From assembly GCA_901456055.1 (NCBI GenBank), contig CABDWT010000019.1, positions 248,001 to 312,000 on the forward strand: DNA of 64,000 nucleotides, read 5' to 3'. Shown in pieces: positions 1 to 9,129 of the stretch (the first letter of the stretch is position 1; every line of letters starts with the position of its first letter). The notes under the pieces were generated by a model. The model did not search any database and was not told the origin of the DNA. It saw only the letters and a program-made list of their open reading frames with translations. The DNA comes from Phytobacter ursingii. GTDB taxonomy: Bacteria; Pseudomonadota; Gammaproteobacteria; Enterobacterales; Enterobacteriaceae. The position numbers and the translations under genes were made by a program.

Positions 1-365
1 ACGAGCGTTTCCCGGGCCACGATCCGCGTTATGCGAAACTGACCGAGAAAGAGCTGCCGACCACTGAAAGCCTGGCGCTGACTATCGAACGCGTGGTGCC
101 TTACTGGAACGAAACCATTCTGCCGCGCCTGAAAAGCGGTGAGCGCGTAATCATCGCGGCACACGGTAACTCCCTGCGCGCGCTGGTGAAATACCTGGAT
201 AATATGGGCGAAGACGAAATTCTTGAACTGAATATCCCGACCGGCGTGCCGCTGGTGTATGAGTTCGACGAAAACTTCAAACCTGTCAAACACTACTACC
301 TGGGTAATGCCGATGAGATCGCGGCGAAAGCGGCTGCCGTTGCCAACCAGGGTAAAGCGAAGTAG
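1..365 (+). CDS. gpmA: Phosphoglycerate mutase, 2,3-BPG dependent (3' part)
   Basis: The gene enters from the left edge, so only the C-terminal ~121 of about 250 residues are present; the reading frame starts at base 3. The enzyme interconverts 3- and 2-phosphoglycerate in glycolysis, in the cytoplasm. The sequence [19 protein letters not shown] carries the second catalytic histidine region (AAHGNS) of the histidine phosphatase superfamily, followed by the NIPTGVPL segment and a Lys/Ala-rich tail typical of the dPGM type. A strong rho-independent terminator follows 15 bases after the stop. Confidence 0.97.
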   Translation, partial: ERFPGHDPRYAKLTEKELPTTESLALTIERVVPYWNETILPRLKSGERVIIAAHGNSLRALVKYLDNMGEDEILELNIPTGVPLVYEFDENFKPVKHYYLGNADEIAAKAAAVANQGKAK

Positions 366-380
366 TTTTCACAAGGCATC

Positions 381-411
381 AAAAAAGCGTGGAGCAATCC
401 ACGCTTTTTTT
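381..411 (+). terminator. Rho-independent terminator of gpmA
   Basis: Seven-base stem GCGTGGA / TCCACGC with a GCAA tetraloop, preceded by six A and followed by seven T. Confidence 0.9.
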
Positions 412-439
412 CTTTGCGGGGGTACGACACAACATCATT

Positions 440-548
440 TACGACGGTGTCGAAGCGGCAAAGGAAGGAATCCCCGAGAGCACCGCTAACTCTGTGACCG
501 GGGTTTCCCAGTGCAGCCAACAAAGAGACAGGCCTAAGGATGAAGCAG
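440..548. repeat. Degenerate ERIC-like repeat between gpmA and aroG
   Basis: The core AATCCCCGAGAG...TCTGTGACCGGGG...CAGCCAACAAAGAGACAGGC...AAGGATGAAG follows the layout of the enterobacterial ERIC/IRU element (central imperfect palindrome around GTGACYGGGG, then GCAGCCAAC). It is diverged, and its outer ends are uncertain. It lies just downstream of the aroG stop and takes the place where an aroG terminator would be expected. Confidence 0.5.
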
Positions 549-550
549 AT

Positions 551-1603
551 TTACTGGCGACGCGCTTTTACCGCTGCCGCCAACTGACGGAGGATCGTAT
601 CGGTGTCCTCCCAGCCGATGCAGGCATCAGTTACACTCTTGCCATAGACCAGCGGTTCGCCGCCTTCCAGACTCTGATTGCCTTCCACCAGATGGCTTTC
701 GATCATCACGCCGATAATCGCTTTTTCACCGCCGGCAATTTGCGCGCAGACATCAGCACCAACGTCCATCTGCTTTTTAAATTGCTTACTGGAGTTCGCA
801 TGGCTGAAATCGATCATCACCTGCGCGGGCAGGCCTGCTTTCTCCAGACCAACTTTCACTTCGGCGACATGTTTGGCACTGTAGTTCGGCTCTTTACCAC
901 CGCGCAGAATGATATGGCAGTCGCCATTCCCGCTGGTGTTAACAATCGCAGAATGGCCCCATTTGGTCACAGACAGGAAGCAGTGTGGCGCACCCGCTGC
1001 ATTGATGGCGTCAATAGCCACTTTGATGGTGCCATCAGTACCGTTTTTGAAGCCAACCGGGCAAGAAAGACCAGAGGCCAGCTCACGGTGAACCTGCGAT
1101 TCCGTCGTCCGCGCGCCAATAGCGCCCCAGCTCATCAGGTCAGCAACGTACTGCGGGGTGATCATATCGAGAAACTCACCCGCAGCCGGTAATCCACTGT
1201 CATTGATATCCAGCAATAACTTGCGCGCAATGCGCAGACCGTCGTTGATCTGGAAGCTATTATCCATGTGCGGATCGTTGATGAGCCCTTTCCAGCCCAC
1301 GGTGGTACGCGGTTTTTCAAAGTAAACGCGCATCACGATTTCCAGCTCACCCTGAAGTTCTTCACGCAGCGTCAACAGACGTGCGGCATACTCTTTGGCC
1401 GCAGCCGGATCGTGAATAGAGCACGGACCAATCACTACCAGCAGGCGATCGTCATTGCCTTTCAAAATTTTGTGAATCGCTTTGCGGGCATGGGAGACAG
1501 TTTTGGCCGCAGTTTCGGTAGCAGGAAACTTCTCAAGGAGTGCGACAGGGGGTAATAACTCGTTGATCTCTTTAATGCGTAAATCGTCGTTCTGATAATT
1601 CAT
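551..1603 (-). CDS. aroG: DAHP synthase, Phe-sensitive type
   Basis: Condenses phosphoenolpyruvate and erythrose 4-phosphate to DAHP, the first step of the shikimate pathway, in the cytoplasm. At 350 residues it has the normal length for the class I alpha-beta AroG family. GPCSIHDP places the metal-binding Cys at residue 61, and the KPRTTVGWKG motif of the active site is present. It reads as the phenylalanine-inhibited isozyme because its whole length follows E. coli AroG rather than AroF or AroH. A perfect TyrR box lies about 70 bases upstream of the start. The gene is monocistronic. Confidence 0.98.
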   Translation of the reverse strand: MNYQNDDLRIKEINELLPPVALLEKFPATETAAKTVSHARKAIHKILKGNDDRLLVVIGPCSIHDPAAAKEYAARLLTLREELQGELEIVMRVYFEKPRTTVGWKGLINDPHMDNSFQINDGLRIARKLLLDINDSGLPAAGEFLDMITPQYVADLMSWGAIGARTTESQVHRELASGLSCPVGFKNGTDGTIKVAIDAINAAGAPHCFLSVTKWGHSAIVNTSGNGDCHIILRGGKEPNYSAKHVAEVKVGLEKAGLPAQVMIDFSHANSSKQFKKQMDVGADVCAQIAGGEKAIIGVMIESHLVEGNQSLEGGEPLVYGKSVTDACIGWEDTDTILRQLAAAVKARRQ

Positions 1604-1673
1604 GATCGTTCCAGCGTAGCCATACTTATTTTAATGAATGCAATCTCTCCAATCTAACTTGTCAGTCAGGTAG

Positions 1674-1691
1674 TGTAAACGCGAATTTACA
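1674..1691. promoter_or_regulatory. TyrR box upstream of aroG
   Basis: TGTAAA-N6-TTTACA, an exact match to the TyrR consensus palindrome. It sits in the 321-base gap between aroG and ybgS, which must also hold the aroG and ybgS promoters. I infer TyrR repression of aroG as in E. coli. Nothing else distinct was seen in the AT-rich remainder of the gap. Confidence 0.88.
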
Positions 1692-1924
1692 CTGCGGGCA
1701 GAAAAATCCTGGAATGCCGTTAAAAACCGCCAGAAAGTAGCGAATAGCGATAACAGCGCTACACTTTTTAAGTGTAAATACTTAGTTTGTTTTATTTTTC
1801 AATATTATGTTCTGCCATAGTCGGTAATACATAACATGTTTCACTACTGAGCGTGATAGTTCGTTCGCGCATGTCAGGCCGATGATACGCATCGGTAAAT
1901 AATGACCAGAACAGGAGCATCATG

Positions 1925-2305
1925 ATGAAAATGAATAAATTAGCGACACTTTTCTTGACGACAACTCTGACCCTGGCAAGCGGTGCGGCATTCGCTGATG
2001 ATTCCCCTTCTCAATCCAATAATGGCCAGGCCAACGCTGCCGCCAGTGCGGGACAGACGGCGCCGGATGCGAAAGCGAATCTTGAACCCAAAACCACGAC
2101 GAATGGTTCCGCTTCATCAGGTATGAAACTTAATACTGAGAAACACATGAACTCCCACACTGGTACTAAACACATGACAAAGGATGAGATCCATAAAAAC
2201 TCTCAGTGTAAAGACGGTAAGTGCCCGGATATAAACAAGAAAGTTCAGACCGGTAACGGTATTAACAATGATGCAAATACCAAAACCGACGGCACTACGC
2301 AGTAA
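1925..2305 (+). CDS. ybgS: YbgS-like secreted protein
   Basis: A 126-residue protein with an N-terminal signal peptide (Lys-containing start, hydrophobic [19 protein letters not shown], cleavage after about residue 22), then a low-complexity Asn/Ala/Gly/Thr-rich region and a conserved C-terminal part with two Cys ([10 protein letters not shown]) and [12 protein letters not shown]. It matches the YbgS homeobox-like annotated family of enterobacteria, whose function is unknown. Two ATG codons are adjacent; the second gives 7-base spacing to AGGAG and the family length, so it was chosen. A terminator follows closely, so the gene is monocistronic. Confidence 0.92.
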   Translation: MKMNKLATLFLTTTLTLASGAAFADDSPSQSNNGQANAAASAGQTAPDAKANLEPKTTTNGSASSGMKLNTEKHMNSHTGTKHMTKDEIHKNSQCKDGKCPDINKKVQTGNGINNDANTKTDGTTQ

Positions 2306-2324
2306 AAATAATCTGGGTTAAAAC

Positions 2325-2354
2325 GGGGAGAGCTTTGGCTCTCCTCATTTTTTT
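2325..2354 (+). terminator. Terminator of ybgS
   Basis: Stem GGGGAGAGC / GCTCTCCTC (one G-T pair), loop TTTG, then ATTTTTTT. Confidence 0.88.
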
Positions 2355-2423
2355 CTGCTGAACAGCAAAAGATCTGCAATGATGTAGGACGCTGCTAACG
2401 CCAATTACACGGGACGGCTCATT

Positions 2424-3362
2424 ATGGCGCATTCACATTCTCACTCTCACCTCCCTGCTGACGCCAACGCGCGACGCCTGCTTCTGGCTTTTAGCGTCAC
2501 AGCGTTGTTCATGCTGGTCGAGGTGGTTGGGGGACTGATTTCCGGCTCACTGGCATTACTGGCCGATGCCGGGCATATGCTGACGGATGCCGCCGCGCTC
2601 TTTTTTGCCTTGCTGGCCGTCCATTTCGCCCACCGCCCTTCCGGGCCACGACGCACCTTTGGCTGGCTTCGTCTGACCACCCTCGCCGCCTTTATTAACG
2701 CCATTGCGCTGGTGTTGATTACATTTTTTATCGTCTGGGAAGCAATCCAGCGCTTTTACCATCCACAACCCGTGGCGGGTATGACAATGATGGTGATTGC
2801 CGTCATGGGGTTGCTGGCGAATATACTGGCATTCTGGTTGCTGCATCGGGGTAATGAAGAACGGAACCTGAATGTCCGGGCGGCAGCTTTGCATGTCCTT
2901 GGCGATCTGCTGGGCTCCGTTGGCGCCATTGTTGCTGCACTGATCATTATGTTTACCGGCTGGACGCCTGCCGACCCGATACTCTCCATCCTGGTCTCGG
3001 TGCTGGTATTACGCAGTGCCTGGGCATTATTACGTGAGAGCGTCAATGAATTGCTCGAAGGCGCGCCCGTATCGATGGATATCAATGCGTTAAAACGGCA
3101 TCTGCGTCGGGCGATTACCGAAGTACGCGATGTCCATCATGTGCATGTCTGGCTGGTGGGAGAGAAAACGCTGATGACGTTACATGTCCAGGTGATTCCA
3201 CCGCACGATCACGACGGACTACTGCGCCAGATTGAACATTTCCTGGTAGATCATTACCAGATTGAACATGTGACGATTCAGATGGAGTATCAGCCCTGTA
3301 GCGGGCCTGACTGCCATCTCAGCGAGACGCAGCCAGACCATAACCATTCACACCATCATTAG
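2424..3362 (+). CDS. zitB: Zinc exporter of the cation diffusion facilitator family
   Basis: Inner-membrane Zn2+/H+ antiporter that removes excess zinc from the cytoplasm. It is 312 residues, normal for ZitB. His-rich tails at both ends (HSHSHSH at residues 3-9 and HNHSHHH at the end) frame six membrane helices. The CDF metal-site pairs are present: HMLTD in helix 2 and HVLGD in helix 5. A cytoplasmic C-terminal ferredoxin-like domain contains VHHVHVW. The gene is convergent with pnuC, and the two stop codons overlap by four bases. No Zn operator was recognised upstream. Confidence 0.97.
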   Translation: MAHSHSHSHLPADANARRLLLAFSVTALFMLVEVVGGLISGSLALLADAGHMLTDAAALFFALLAVHFAHRPSGPRRTFGWLRLTTLAAFINAIALVLITFFIVWEAIQRFYHPQPVAGMTMMVIAVMGLLANILAFWLLHRGNEERNLNVRAAALHVLGDLLGSVGAIVAALIIMFTGWTPADPILSILVSVLVLRSAWALLRESVNELLEGAPVSMDINALKRHLRRAITEVRDVHHVHVWLVGEKTLMTLHVQVIPPHDHDGLLRQIEHFLVDHYQIEHVTIQMEYQPCSGPDCHLSETQPDHNHSHHH

Positions 3363-4078
3363 TTCGAGAACGCGTGAGAGCCGCGCTCACGGGCGCTATT
3401 TATCCACATCCGGCTACCGTTGAGTGCGATAAAGGTCAGAATCATATATTCCAGCGACATTGCCCAGACACCTTGCAGGGCGAAAATCACCACGCTGATG
3501 ACATTGATAATGACCCACAGCAGCCAGTTTTCGACATATTTCCGTGTCATCAAAATCATGGCAACAATGGAAAGGACCATCATGCAGGAGTCCCAAAACG
3601 GGAAAGCGTCCGGCTGCAACTCAGGCATAGCCACATTCAACCCAAACGTCTGCATTATTGAGACCGCCACACGGGTGAGCACGGCAAATACCGGATCGAT
3701 AAAGAAGGTCATAAAACCAATCGCCAGTGCACACAGCACCAGCCAGGCTAAGGCTTTTGGCAAAGGCAACCAGCGGATTTGCAGAACGGCCTCGTTGGAA
3801 GTCGTTTGCCGTGACCACGCATACCAGCCGTAGATATTGGCGGCAAAGAAAAACAACTGGAGCAAAAGGCTGGCATAAAGCTGAATCTGGAAGAAGATAA
3901 TGGCAAACAGCGTGACGTTGATTAAGCCAAATGCGTAATTGCTGATTTTTTCCAGGCTGGCGAGCCAGATGCATAACAGGCCCGCCACTGTGCCTACTGC
4001 TTCAATCCATGAAAGATCGTAGCCTCCGGCGCCGATCGGGATGTGTACCAAAATATTCTGCGTACTAAAAAAATCCAT
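3359..4078 (-). CDS. pnuC: Nicotinamide riboside transporter PnuC
   Basis: Inner-membrane facilitator for nicotinamide riboside, feeding NAD salvage. It has 239 residues and about seven hydrophobic helices, and carries the PnuC signature NIYGWYAW together with LVCALAIGF and the C-terminal [10 protein letters not shown]. It is downstream of nadA with a 36-base gap, so the two form an operon, and the NadR box upstream of nadA is inferred to control both. Its 3' end overlaps the convergent zitB stop. Confidence 0.96.
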   Translation of the reverse strand: MDFFSTQNILVHIPIGAGGYDLSWIEAVGTVAGLLCIWLASLEKISNYAFGLINVTLFAIIFFQIQLYASLLLQLFFFAANIYGWYAWSRQTTSNEAVLQIRWLPLPKALAWLVLCALAIGFMTFFIDPVFAVLTRVAVSIMQTFGLNVAMPELQPDAFPFWDSCMMVLSIVAMILMTRKYVENWLLWVIINVISVVIFALQGVWAMSLEYMILTFIALNGSRMWINSARERGSHAFSN

Positions 4079-4114
4079 CTTTTCCCCAGAGCGTATTCTT
4101 ACGCATTTTCCTCA

Positions 4115-5158
4115 TTAAGGACGTAGTGTAGCCGCAAAATCCAACATACGGTTCAATGGCAGCAATGCCCCTTCACGCAGTGCAGCATCGACATGGATCT
4201 CGTGCGCTTCCCCACCGTTCTCCAGACCTTCTGCAATAGCTTTCAGGCCATTCATTGCCATCCATGGGCAATGAGCACAGCTACGGCAAGTTGCCCCCTC
4301 CCCGGCAGTCGGCGCCTCGAGTAACTCTTTTTCCGGCACCGCCTGCTGCATTTTATAAAAGATACCGCGGTCGGTGGCGACAATAAGTTGCTTATGTGCA
4401 AGCGTTTTTGCGGCATTGATCAACTGGCTGGTGGAACCCACTGCATCGGCCAGTTTAACCACAGAGTGCGGTGATTCCGGATGCACCAGGATGGCGGCAT
4501 CCGGATAAAGCGCCTTCATGCGAATCAGCGCCTGGGTTTTAAATTCGTCATGTACGATGCAGGCCCCCTGCCAGCACAGCACGTCTGCTCCGGTTTGTTT
4601 CTGTACGTAACTACCGAGATGGCGGTCAGGTGCCCAGATAATTTTCTCGCCGAGGCTATCCAGATGTTCTATCAACTCAACGGCAATACTGGAGGTAACG
4701 ACCCAGTCAGCACGGGCTTTGACTGCCGCCGAAGTGTTGGCATATACCACCACGGTCCGGTCCGGATGAGCATCGCAAAAAGCGCTGAACGCCTCGATAG
4801 GGCAACCCAAATCCAGCGAACACTCGGCATTGAGTGTCGGCATAAGGATAGTTTTTTCGGGGCTGAGGATTTTGGCGGTTTCTCCCATAAAGCGCACACC
4901 AGCGACCAGTAACGTTGAGGCCGGATGTTTGGCCCCAAAGCGCGCCATCTCAAGCGAGTCAGAAATGCATCCGCCCGTCTCTTCCGCCAGTTGCTGAATT
5001 TCCGGGTCAGTGTAGTAATGCGCAACCATTACGGCATCACGCTCTTTTAACAGGCGTTTGATTTTTTCCCGATAGAACTCTTTTTCATCACGACTCAGAG
5101 GAAGAGGCTTCGGCGGAAAAGGATAGATTGCGGCTTCTGGATCGAACATTACGCTCAT
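4115..5158 (-). CDS. nadA: Quinolinate synthase A
   Basis: Makes quinolinate from iminoaspartate and dihydroxyacetone phosphate in de novo NAD synthesis. It is a cytoplasmic 4Fe-4S enzyme. It has 347 residues, the E. coli length, if the second of two Met codons (MSVMFDP) is used. Cys113, Cys200 and Cys297, the three cluster ligands of the E. coli enzyme, are all present, with extra Cys at 291 and 294 in the CRSCAHC motif. It leads the nadA-pnuC operon and is preceded by a NadR-type box. Confidence 0.98.
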   Translation of the reverse strand: MSVMFDPEAAIYPFPPKPLPLSRDEKEFYREKIKRLLKERDAVMVAHYYTDPEIQQLAEETGGCISDSLEMARFGAKHPASTLLVAGVRFMGETAKILSPEKTILMPTLNAECSLDLGCPIEAFSAFCDAHPDRTVVVYANTSAAVKARADWVVTSSIAVELIEHLDSLGEKIIWAPDRHLGSYVQKQTGADVLCWQGACIVHDEFKTQALIRMKALYPDAAILVHPESPHSVVKLADAVGSTSQLINAAKTLAHKQLIVATDRGIFYKMQQAVPEKELLEAPTAGEGATCRSCAHCPWMAMNGLKAIAEGLENGGEAHEIHVDAALREGALLPLNRMLDFAATLRP

Positions 5159-5230
5159 CATGCTTACTCGTTTTACTGGCTTAACAAAATGCCTTTCTTT
5201 TTCGACAGCGCGCCGAAGGTAAGGCGAATG

Positions 5231-5248
5231 TGTTTTATATACTAAACA
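5231..5248. promoter_or_regulatory. NadR operator upstream of nadA
   Basis: TGTTTT-ATATAC-TAAACA, one mismatch from the symmetric NadR consensus TGTTTA-N6-TAAACA, 73 bases upstream of the nadA start. NadR represses nadA-pnuC when NAD is plentiful; this is inferred from the E. coli system. Confidence 0.82.
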
Positions 5249-5326
5249 AGATAGCGGATTGAGGGGTAAAAGTCACAAAAAATGAACGAACGAGTGACAT
5301 AGTGCAAGGGAAGAGAGGAAGTGGAC

Positions 5327-5390
5327 GCATTCGCAGATAGCAAAAAGGCGCCTTTAGGGCGCCTTTTTACATTGGTGGGTCGTGCAGGAT
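5327..5390. repeat. 64-bp direct repeat, copy 1 (tRNA operon tail)
   Basis: Identical to 5560-5623. Both copies contain the terminator hairpin and the last 18 bases of a tRNA-Lys. In this copy the tRNA stops at that point and runs into unrelated structured sequence (5391-5559). The stretch 5162-5605 holds no gene: it contains the nadA promoter region with the NadR box, then this duplicated tRNA-operon tail. Confidence 0.9.
5342..5368 (-). terminator. Second terminator of the tRNA-Lys/Val operon
   Basis: AAAAAGGCGCC / GGCGCCTTTTT with a TTTAG loop, an 11-base perfect stem that works in either direction. It is a duplicate of 5575-5601. Confidence 0.85.
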
Positions 5391-5405
5391 GACTCGGCTT
5401 CGCCT
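5373..5405 (-). pseudogene. tRNA-Lys 3' remnant, copy A
   Basis: The 18 bases 5373-5390 are the exact 3' end of the neighbouring tRNA-Lys genes, CCA included. The remaining 15 bases are identical to those next to the other remnant (6039-6053). No other part of a tRNA follows, so this is a 3' fragment and not a gene. Beyond it, to 5559, lie short GC-rich inverted repeats and a CAAAATTGT / ACAATTTTG hairpin. Confidence 0.8.
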
Positions 5406-5559
5406 CACCCTTCGGGTCGTCGCCGCAAGCGGCTCCGTTGTCTCGCTTCGCTTGACTCGAACCTGCTGCAGGTATATTCGTCTCATCCTGAGACTCACCC
5501 TTAGGGCCAACGCTGTCGCGTTGTTCAAAATTGTTCCCGACAATTTTGTCGAATCTTAT

Positions 5560-5623
5560 GCATTCGCAGATAGCAAAAAGGCGCCTTTAGGGCGCCTTTT
5601 TACATTGGTGGGTCGTGCAGGAT
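5560..5623. repeat. 64-bp direct repeat, copy 2 (tRNA operon tail)
   Basis: Exact copy of 5327-5390, offset by 233 bases. Here the tRNA-Lys continues intact. Confidence 0.9.
5575..5601 (-). terminator. Terminator after the last intact tRNA-Lys
   Basis: AAAAAGGCGCC / GGCGCCTTTTT with a TTTAG loop, 5 bases past the 3' end of the tRNA at 5606-5681. Confidence 0.9.
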
Positions 5624-5681
5624 TCGAACCTGCGACCAATTGATTAAAAGTCAACTGCTCTACCAACTGAGCTAACGACCC
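5606..5681 (-). tRNA. tRNA-Lys (TTT)
   Basis: 76 bases with encoded CCA. The acceptor GGGTCGT / ACGACCC, anticodon loop CTTTTAA and T-loop GTTCGAAT are all intact. Identical to the three other Lys copies in this operon and last in transcription order. Confidence 0.98.
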
Positions 5682-5709
5682 CTTACGGGATATACTATTT
5701 TTTTCAGGC

Positions 5710-5785
5710 TGGTGGGTCGTGCAGGATTCGAACCTGCGACCAATTGATTAAAAGTCAACTGCTCTACCAACTGAGCTAACGACCC
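5710..5785 (-). tRNA. tRNA-Lys (TTT)
   Basis: 76 bases with encoded CCA, an exact copy of the other tRNA-Lys genes here. Separated by 28 bases from the next one. Confidence 0.98.
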
Positions 5786-5827
5786 GTTTGGGTACGCCTG
5801 AAATTTTTACTCGGAACCAATAAAAAT

Positions 5828-5903
5828 TGGTGGGTCGTGCAGGATTCGAACCTGCGACCAATTGATTAAAAGTCAACTGCTCTACCAACTGAGCTAACGA
5901 CCC
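5828..5903 (-). tRNA. tRNA-Lys (TTT)
   Basis: 76 bases with encoded CCA, an exact copy of the other tRNA-Lys genes. It begins 3 bases after the tRNA-Val 3' end in transcription direction. Confidence 0.98.
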
Positions 5904-5906
5904 GAG

Positions 5907-5982
5907 TGGTGGGTGATGACGGGATCGAACCGCCGACCCCCTCCTTGTAAGGGAGGTGCTCTCCCAGCTGAGCTAATCACCC
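5907..5982 (-). tRNA. tRNA-Val (TAC)
   Basis: 76 bases with encoded CCA. Acceptor GGGTGAT / ATCACCC and anticodon stem CCTCC / GGAGG around CTTACAA. It is the only Val copy; the K-12 operon has two, and five Lys copies. Confidence 0.98.
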
Positions 5983-6020
5983 GATACTACGCTGGATACA
6001 TCTTACTAACTGATGTTAGT

Positions 6021-6053
6021 TGGTGGGTCGTGCAGGATGACTCGGCTTCGCCT
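6021..6053 (-). pseudogene. tRNA-Lys 3' remnant, copy B
   Basis: Bases 6021-6038 repeat the last 18 bases of tRNA-Lys including CCA, and 6039-6053 match the joining sequence of the remnant at 5373-5405. It lies inside the 139-base spacer between the first tRNA-Lys and tRNA-Val. The rest of that spacer contains short stems (GCCCTTTGGGC and TTGCTGACGCAA) and no tRNA body. Confidence 0.8.
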
Positions 6054-6121
6054 TGCCCTTTGGGCCGTTGCTGACGCAACGTTATCCTTTACGTTTAACT
6101 ATCGCTTTCCACCGTAACGAT

Positions 6122-6197
6122 TGGTGGGTCGTGCAGGATTCGAACCTGCGACCAATTGATTAAAAGTCAACTGCTCTACCAACTGAGCTAACGACCC
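6122..6197 (-). tRNA. tRNA-Lys (TTT)
   Basis: 76 bases with encoded CCA, first gene of the minus-strand tRNA operon and identical to the other Lys copies. Confidence 0.98.
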
Positions 6198-6247
6198 ACT
6201 TTTGCGTTGCTTTGAGTTTGTTTGATATCCCGTGGCAACGGCGGCAT

Positions 6248-6275
6248 ATATTACTGATTTAAGAACGCAGCGCAA
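6248..6275 (-). promoter_or_regulatory. Likely promoter of the tRNA-Lys/Val operon
   Basis: Minus-strand TTGCGC, 16-base spacer, TAATAT, then a GC-rich stretch (GCCGCCG), which is usual for stable-RNA promoters under stringent control. About 50 bases upstream of the first tRNA-Lys. Inferred from motif only. Confidence 0.5.
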
Positions 6276-6323
6276 CAAGAATTTCGAGGAAGATCACCTG
6301 ACTGCTTATGATTCACGCGACAA

Positions 6324-6349
6324 GACCAGAAAAAAAGCGATTTCTGGTC
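6324..6349 (-). terminator. Hairpin after cpoB
   Basis: Nine-base stem GACCAGAAA / TTTCTGGTC with an 8-base loop, 12 bases after the cpoB stop. The T-run lies within the loop and stem rather than after it, so it may act as a 3' end stabiliser instead of a terminator. Confidence 0.5.
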
Positions 6350-6361
6350 ATGTGCTATTCA

Positions 6362-7150
6362 TCACATAGAACCGAGACGTTTCTGCGCCTGTTTTGCGCC
6401 TTCGGTACCCGGATACTTCGCGACCACCTGCTGATAAACGGCTTTCGCCTTCGCCGTGTCACCTTTATCTTGCATGATCACGCCGACTTTAAACATCGCA
6501 TCTGGCGCTTTCGGTGATTTCGGGTAATTTTTCACCACGGAGGCAAAATAGAACGCCGCATCATCCTTCTTACCCTTGTTGTAATTCAACTGTCCCAGCC
6601 AGTAATTGGCATTCGGAACATAGGTTGAATCAGGGTATTTCTTAACAAAGTTCTGGAATGCGACAATCGCGTCATCCTGGCGAGCTTTATCCTGCACCAG
6701 GGCAATGGCTGCATTGTAATCCGTATTGGCATCACCGCTTTGTACCGGCGCGCCTGAGGCTGCCGCTTCGTCAGGCGCCGCCTGCGCTGCTGCCCCAGTC
6801 TGATCGCCCGAAGCCTGCTGCGTTTGCCCAGCTGCGCCGCCGTTGCTCAGACTACCGATCTGCTGCTGAATTTGCTGCTGACGTTCAACAACCTGATTAA
6901 GCTGATACTGACTCTCCTGAATTTGTCCACGCAGGGTGTCAATATCCGCCTGGTTATCAGCGAGTTGTTGCTGGAGTTGAGTTAAAAGCTGGCTGTGAGC
7001 ATTAGAAATACGCTCGAGTTGAGTGACACGGTCTTCGACCGAGCCTGAGCCGACACTACTGATTGGCGCTTGAGCATTAGCGGCCCAGGGGGCCGCTATG
7101 CCAACCAGTAACGACAGACTCAATAGATGATGTCTGAGGTTACTGCTCAT
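6362..7150 (-). CDS. cpoB: Cell division coordinator CpoB (YbgF), Tol-Pal associated
   Basis: Periplasmic protein that links the Tol machine with PBP1B-directed peptidoglycan synthesis during constriction. It has 262 residues: a signal peptide (cleavage near ANA-QA at about residue 26), a Gln-rich coiled coil at about 37-100 that trimerises and binds TolA, a flexible Ala/Gly/Gln linker, and three TPR repeats in the C-terminal half (YNAAIALVQDKARQDDAI onward). Last gene of the ybgC-tolQRAB-pal-cpoB operon, 9 bases after pal. Confidence 0.97.
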   Translation of the reverse strand: MSSNLRHHLLSLSLLVGIAAPWAANAQAPISSVGSGSVEDRVTQLERISNAHSQLLTQLQQQLADNQADIDTLRGQIQESQYQLNQVVERQQQIQQQIGSLSNGGAAGQTQQASGDQTGAAAQAAPDEAAASGAPVQSGDANTDYNAAIALVQDKARQDDAIVAFQNFVKKYPDSTYVPNANYWLGQLNYNKGKKDDAAFYFASVVKNYPKSPKAPDAMFKVGVIMQDKGDTAKAKAVYQQVVAKYPGTEGAKQAQKRLGSM

Positions 7151-7159
7151 GCAATTCTC

Positions 7160-7696
<537 letters not shown>

Positions 7697-7699
7697 TTA

Positions 7700-8998
7700 T
7701 TATTTAGACAGATACGGCGACCAGGCAGGGGATTTCACCTGTCCATCAGACGCCGGAATACGCGCTTTGAAACGCCCATCTGTAGAAACCAGATTCAGCA
7801 CGGATCCCATCCCCTGAGAAGAGCTGTAGATTACCATCGTGCCGTTAGGTGCCAGACTCGGCGATTCATCCAGGAACGTTGACGATAAAACCTGCACGCC
7901 ACCCGCTACCAGATCCTGCTTGGCAATGTGCTGCTGACCACCGTCGGAGCTCACCATTACCATAAACTTACCGTCAGCACTTACGTCAGCATCCTGGTTT
8001 TGAGAACCCTGCCAGGTGATTCGCTGTGCAGCACCGCCGTTAACGTTAATTTTATAAACCTGCGGACGACCCGCCTGGTCAGAGGTAAATGCCAGATTCT
8101 GGCTATCCGGGAACCAGGTGGGTTCAGTGTTGTTACTGCGACCATCGGTTACCTGACGAATTTGACCCGACCCCAGATCCATTACATAGATGTTCAGGCT
8201 ACCGGTTTTAGACAGCGCGAAAGCAATCTTAGAACCATCCGGAGAGAATGCCGGCGCACCGTTGTGACGCGGGAAAGAAGCGACCTGGCGAATAGCGGTA
8301 CTGGACAGATCCTGAATGACCAGCGCAGAACGACCGCTTTCGAAGGTTACGTACGCCAGTTTTGAGGCATCTGGTGACCACGCCGGAGACATCAGCGGCT
8401 GCGAAGAGCGGTGTACGACGGCGGTATTGTAACCATCGTAGTCAGAGACGCGCAGTTCATACGGGAACTGGCCGCCATTGCTCTGCACGACATACGCGAT
8501 ACGGGTACGGAATGCACCTTTAATGCCGGTCAGTTTCTGGAACACATCGTCGCTGGCAGTGTGCGCGCCATAGCGTAGCCACTGTTTGCTGACGTTGAAG
8601 GAGTTCTGTGCCAGTACGGTACCCGGCGCACCGCCAGTGTCGACCAACTGGTAAGCCACTTTATAGGTGCCATCCGGGTTCGGGCTGACCTGGCCCACAA
8701 CGACGGCATCAATACCCAGTGCAGACCAGGCTGCTGGCTGAACTTCCTGAGCTGTCGCTGGCTGCTGAGGCAGACGAGAACGATCCAGAGGATTAAATTT
8801 ACCACTGTTACGCAGATCCGACGCCACGATATTGCCAATATCTTCTGGCGCACCGCCAGGGCCTGCCCACTGGAAGGGCACGACACCGATTGGGCGTGCC
8901 GAGTCCACCCCCTGGGTGATCTCGATACGTACTTCTGCGTGCAGCACCGCTGCCCACAGCATCAGAAAACCAAACGCTACACGTAATGCCTGCTTCAT
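7700..8998 (-). CDS. tolB: Periplasmic translocation protein TolB
   Basis: Periplasmic partner of Pal and TolA in outer-membrane constriction. It has 432 residues: a signal peptide of about 21 residues ending at LHA, an N-terminal alpha/beta domain with the TolA-box region ([16 protein letters not shown]), and a six-bladed beta-propeller with repeated PAWSPDGSKLAY-type blades from about residue 190. It follows tolA after a 131-base spacer, the widest gap of the operon, which may hold an internal promoter. Confidence 0.98.
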   Translation of the reverse strand: MKQALRVAFGFLMLWAAVLHAEVRIEITQGVDSARPIGVVPFQWAGPGGAPEDIGNIVASDLRNSGKFNPLDRSRLPQQPATAQEVQPAAWSALGIDAVVVGQVSPNPDGTYKVAYQLVDTGGAPGTVLAQNSFNVSKQWLRYGAHTASDDVFQKLTGIKGAFRTRIAYVVQSNGGQFPYELRVSDYDGYNTAVVHRSSQPLMSPAWSPDASKLAYVTFESGRSALVIQDLSSTAIRQVASFPRHNGAPAFSPDGSKIAFALSKTGSLNIYVMDLGSGQIRQVTDGRSNNTEPTWFPDSQNLAFTSDQAGRPQVYKINVNGGAAQRITWQGSQNQDADVSADGKFMVMVSSDGGQQHIAKQDLVAGGVQVLSSTFLDESPSLAPNGTMVIYSSSQGMGSVLNLVSTDGRFKARIPASDGQVKSPAWSPYLSK

Positions 8999-9129
8999 CT
9001 TATCTCCCTTATCCGGGCGGAAAACCCGCGATAATTTAGCAGAATGTTAACAAACTCAATTATACAAAACTACCGAAACACCAGGACTAACTTAGTCTGT
9101 TTTCCCTGCCTGTGCAGAAGAATTCGTTA

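Noticed and set aside
5389-5643. Short open frame through the tRNA-operon tail (MTRLRLTLRVV...)
   Set aside because: It reads through a terminator and tRNA sequence and is not a protein gene.
5606-6197. tRNA cluster as an integration site of a mobile element
   Set aside because: The 3' stubs could be read as att sites, but no integrase or phage genes lie near them and the segments between are only about 100-230 bases.
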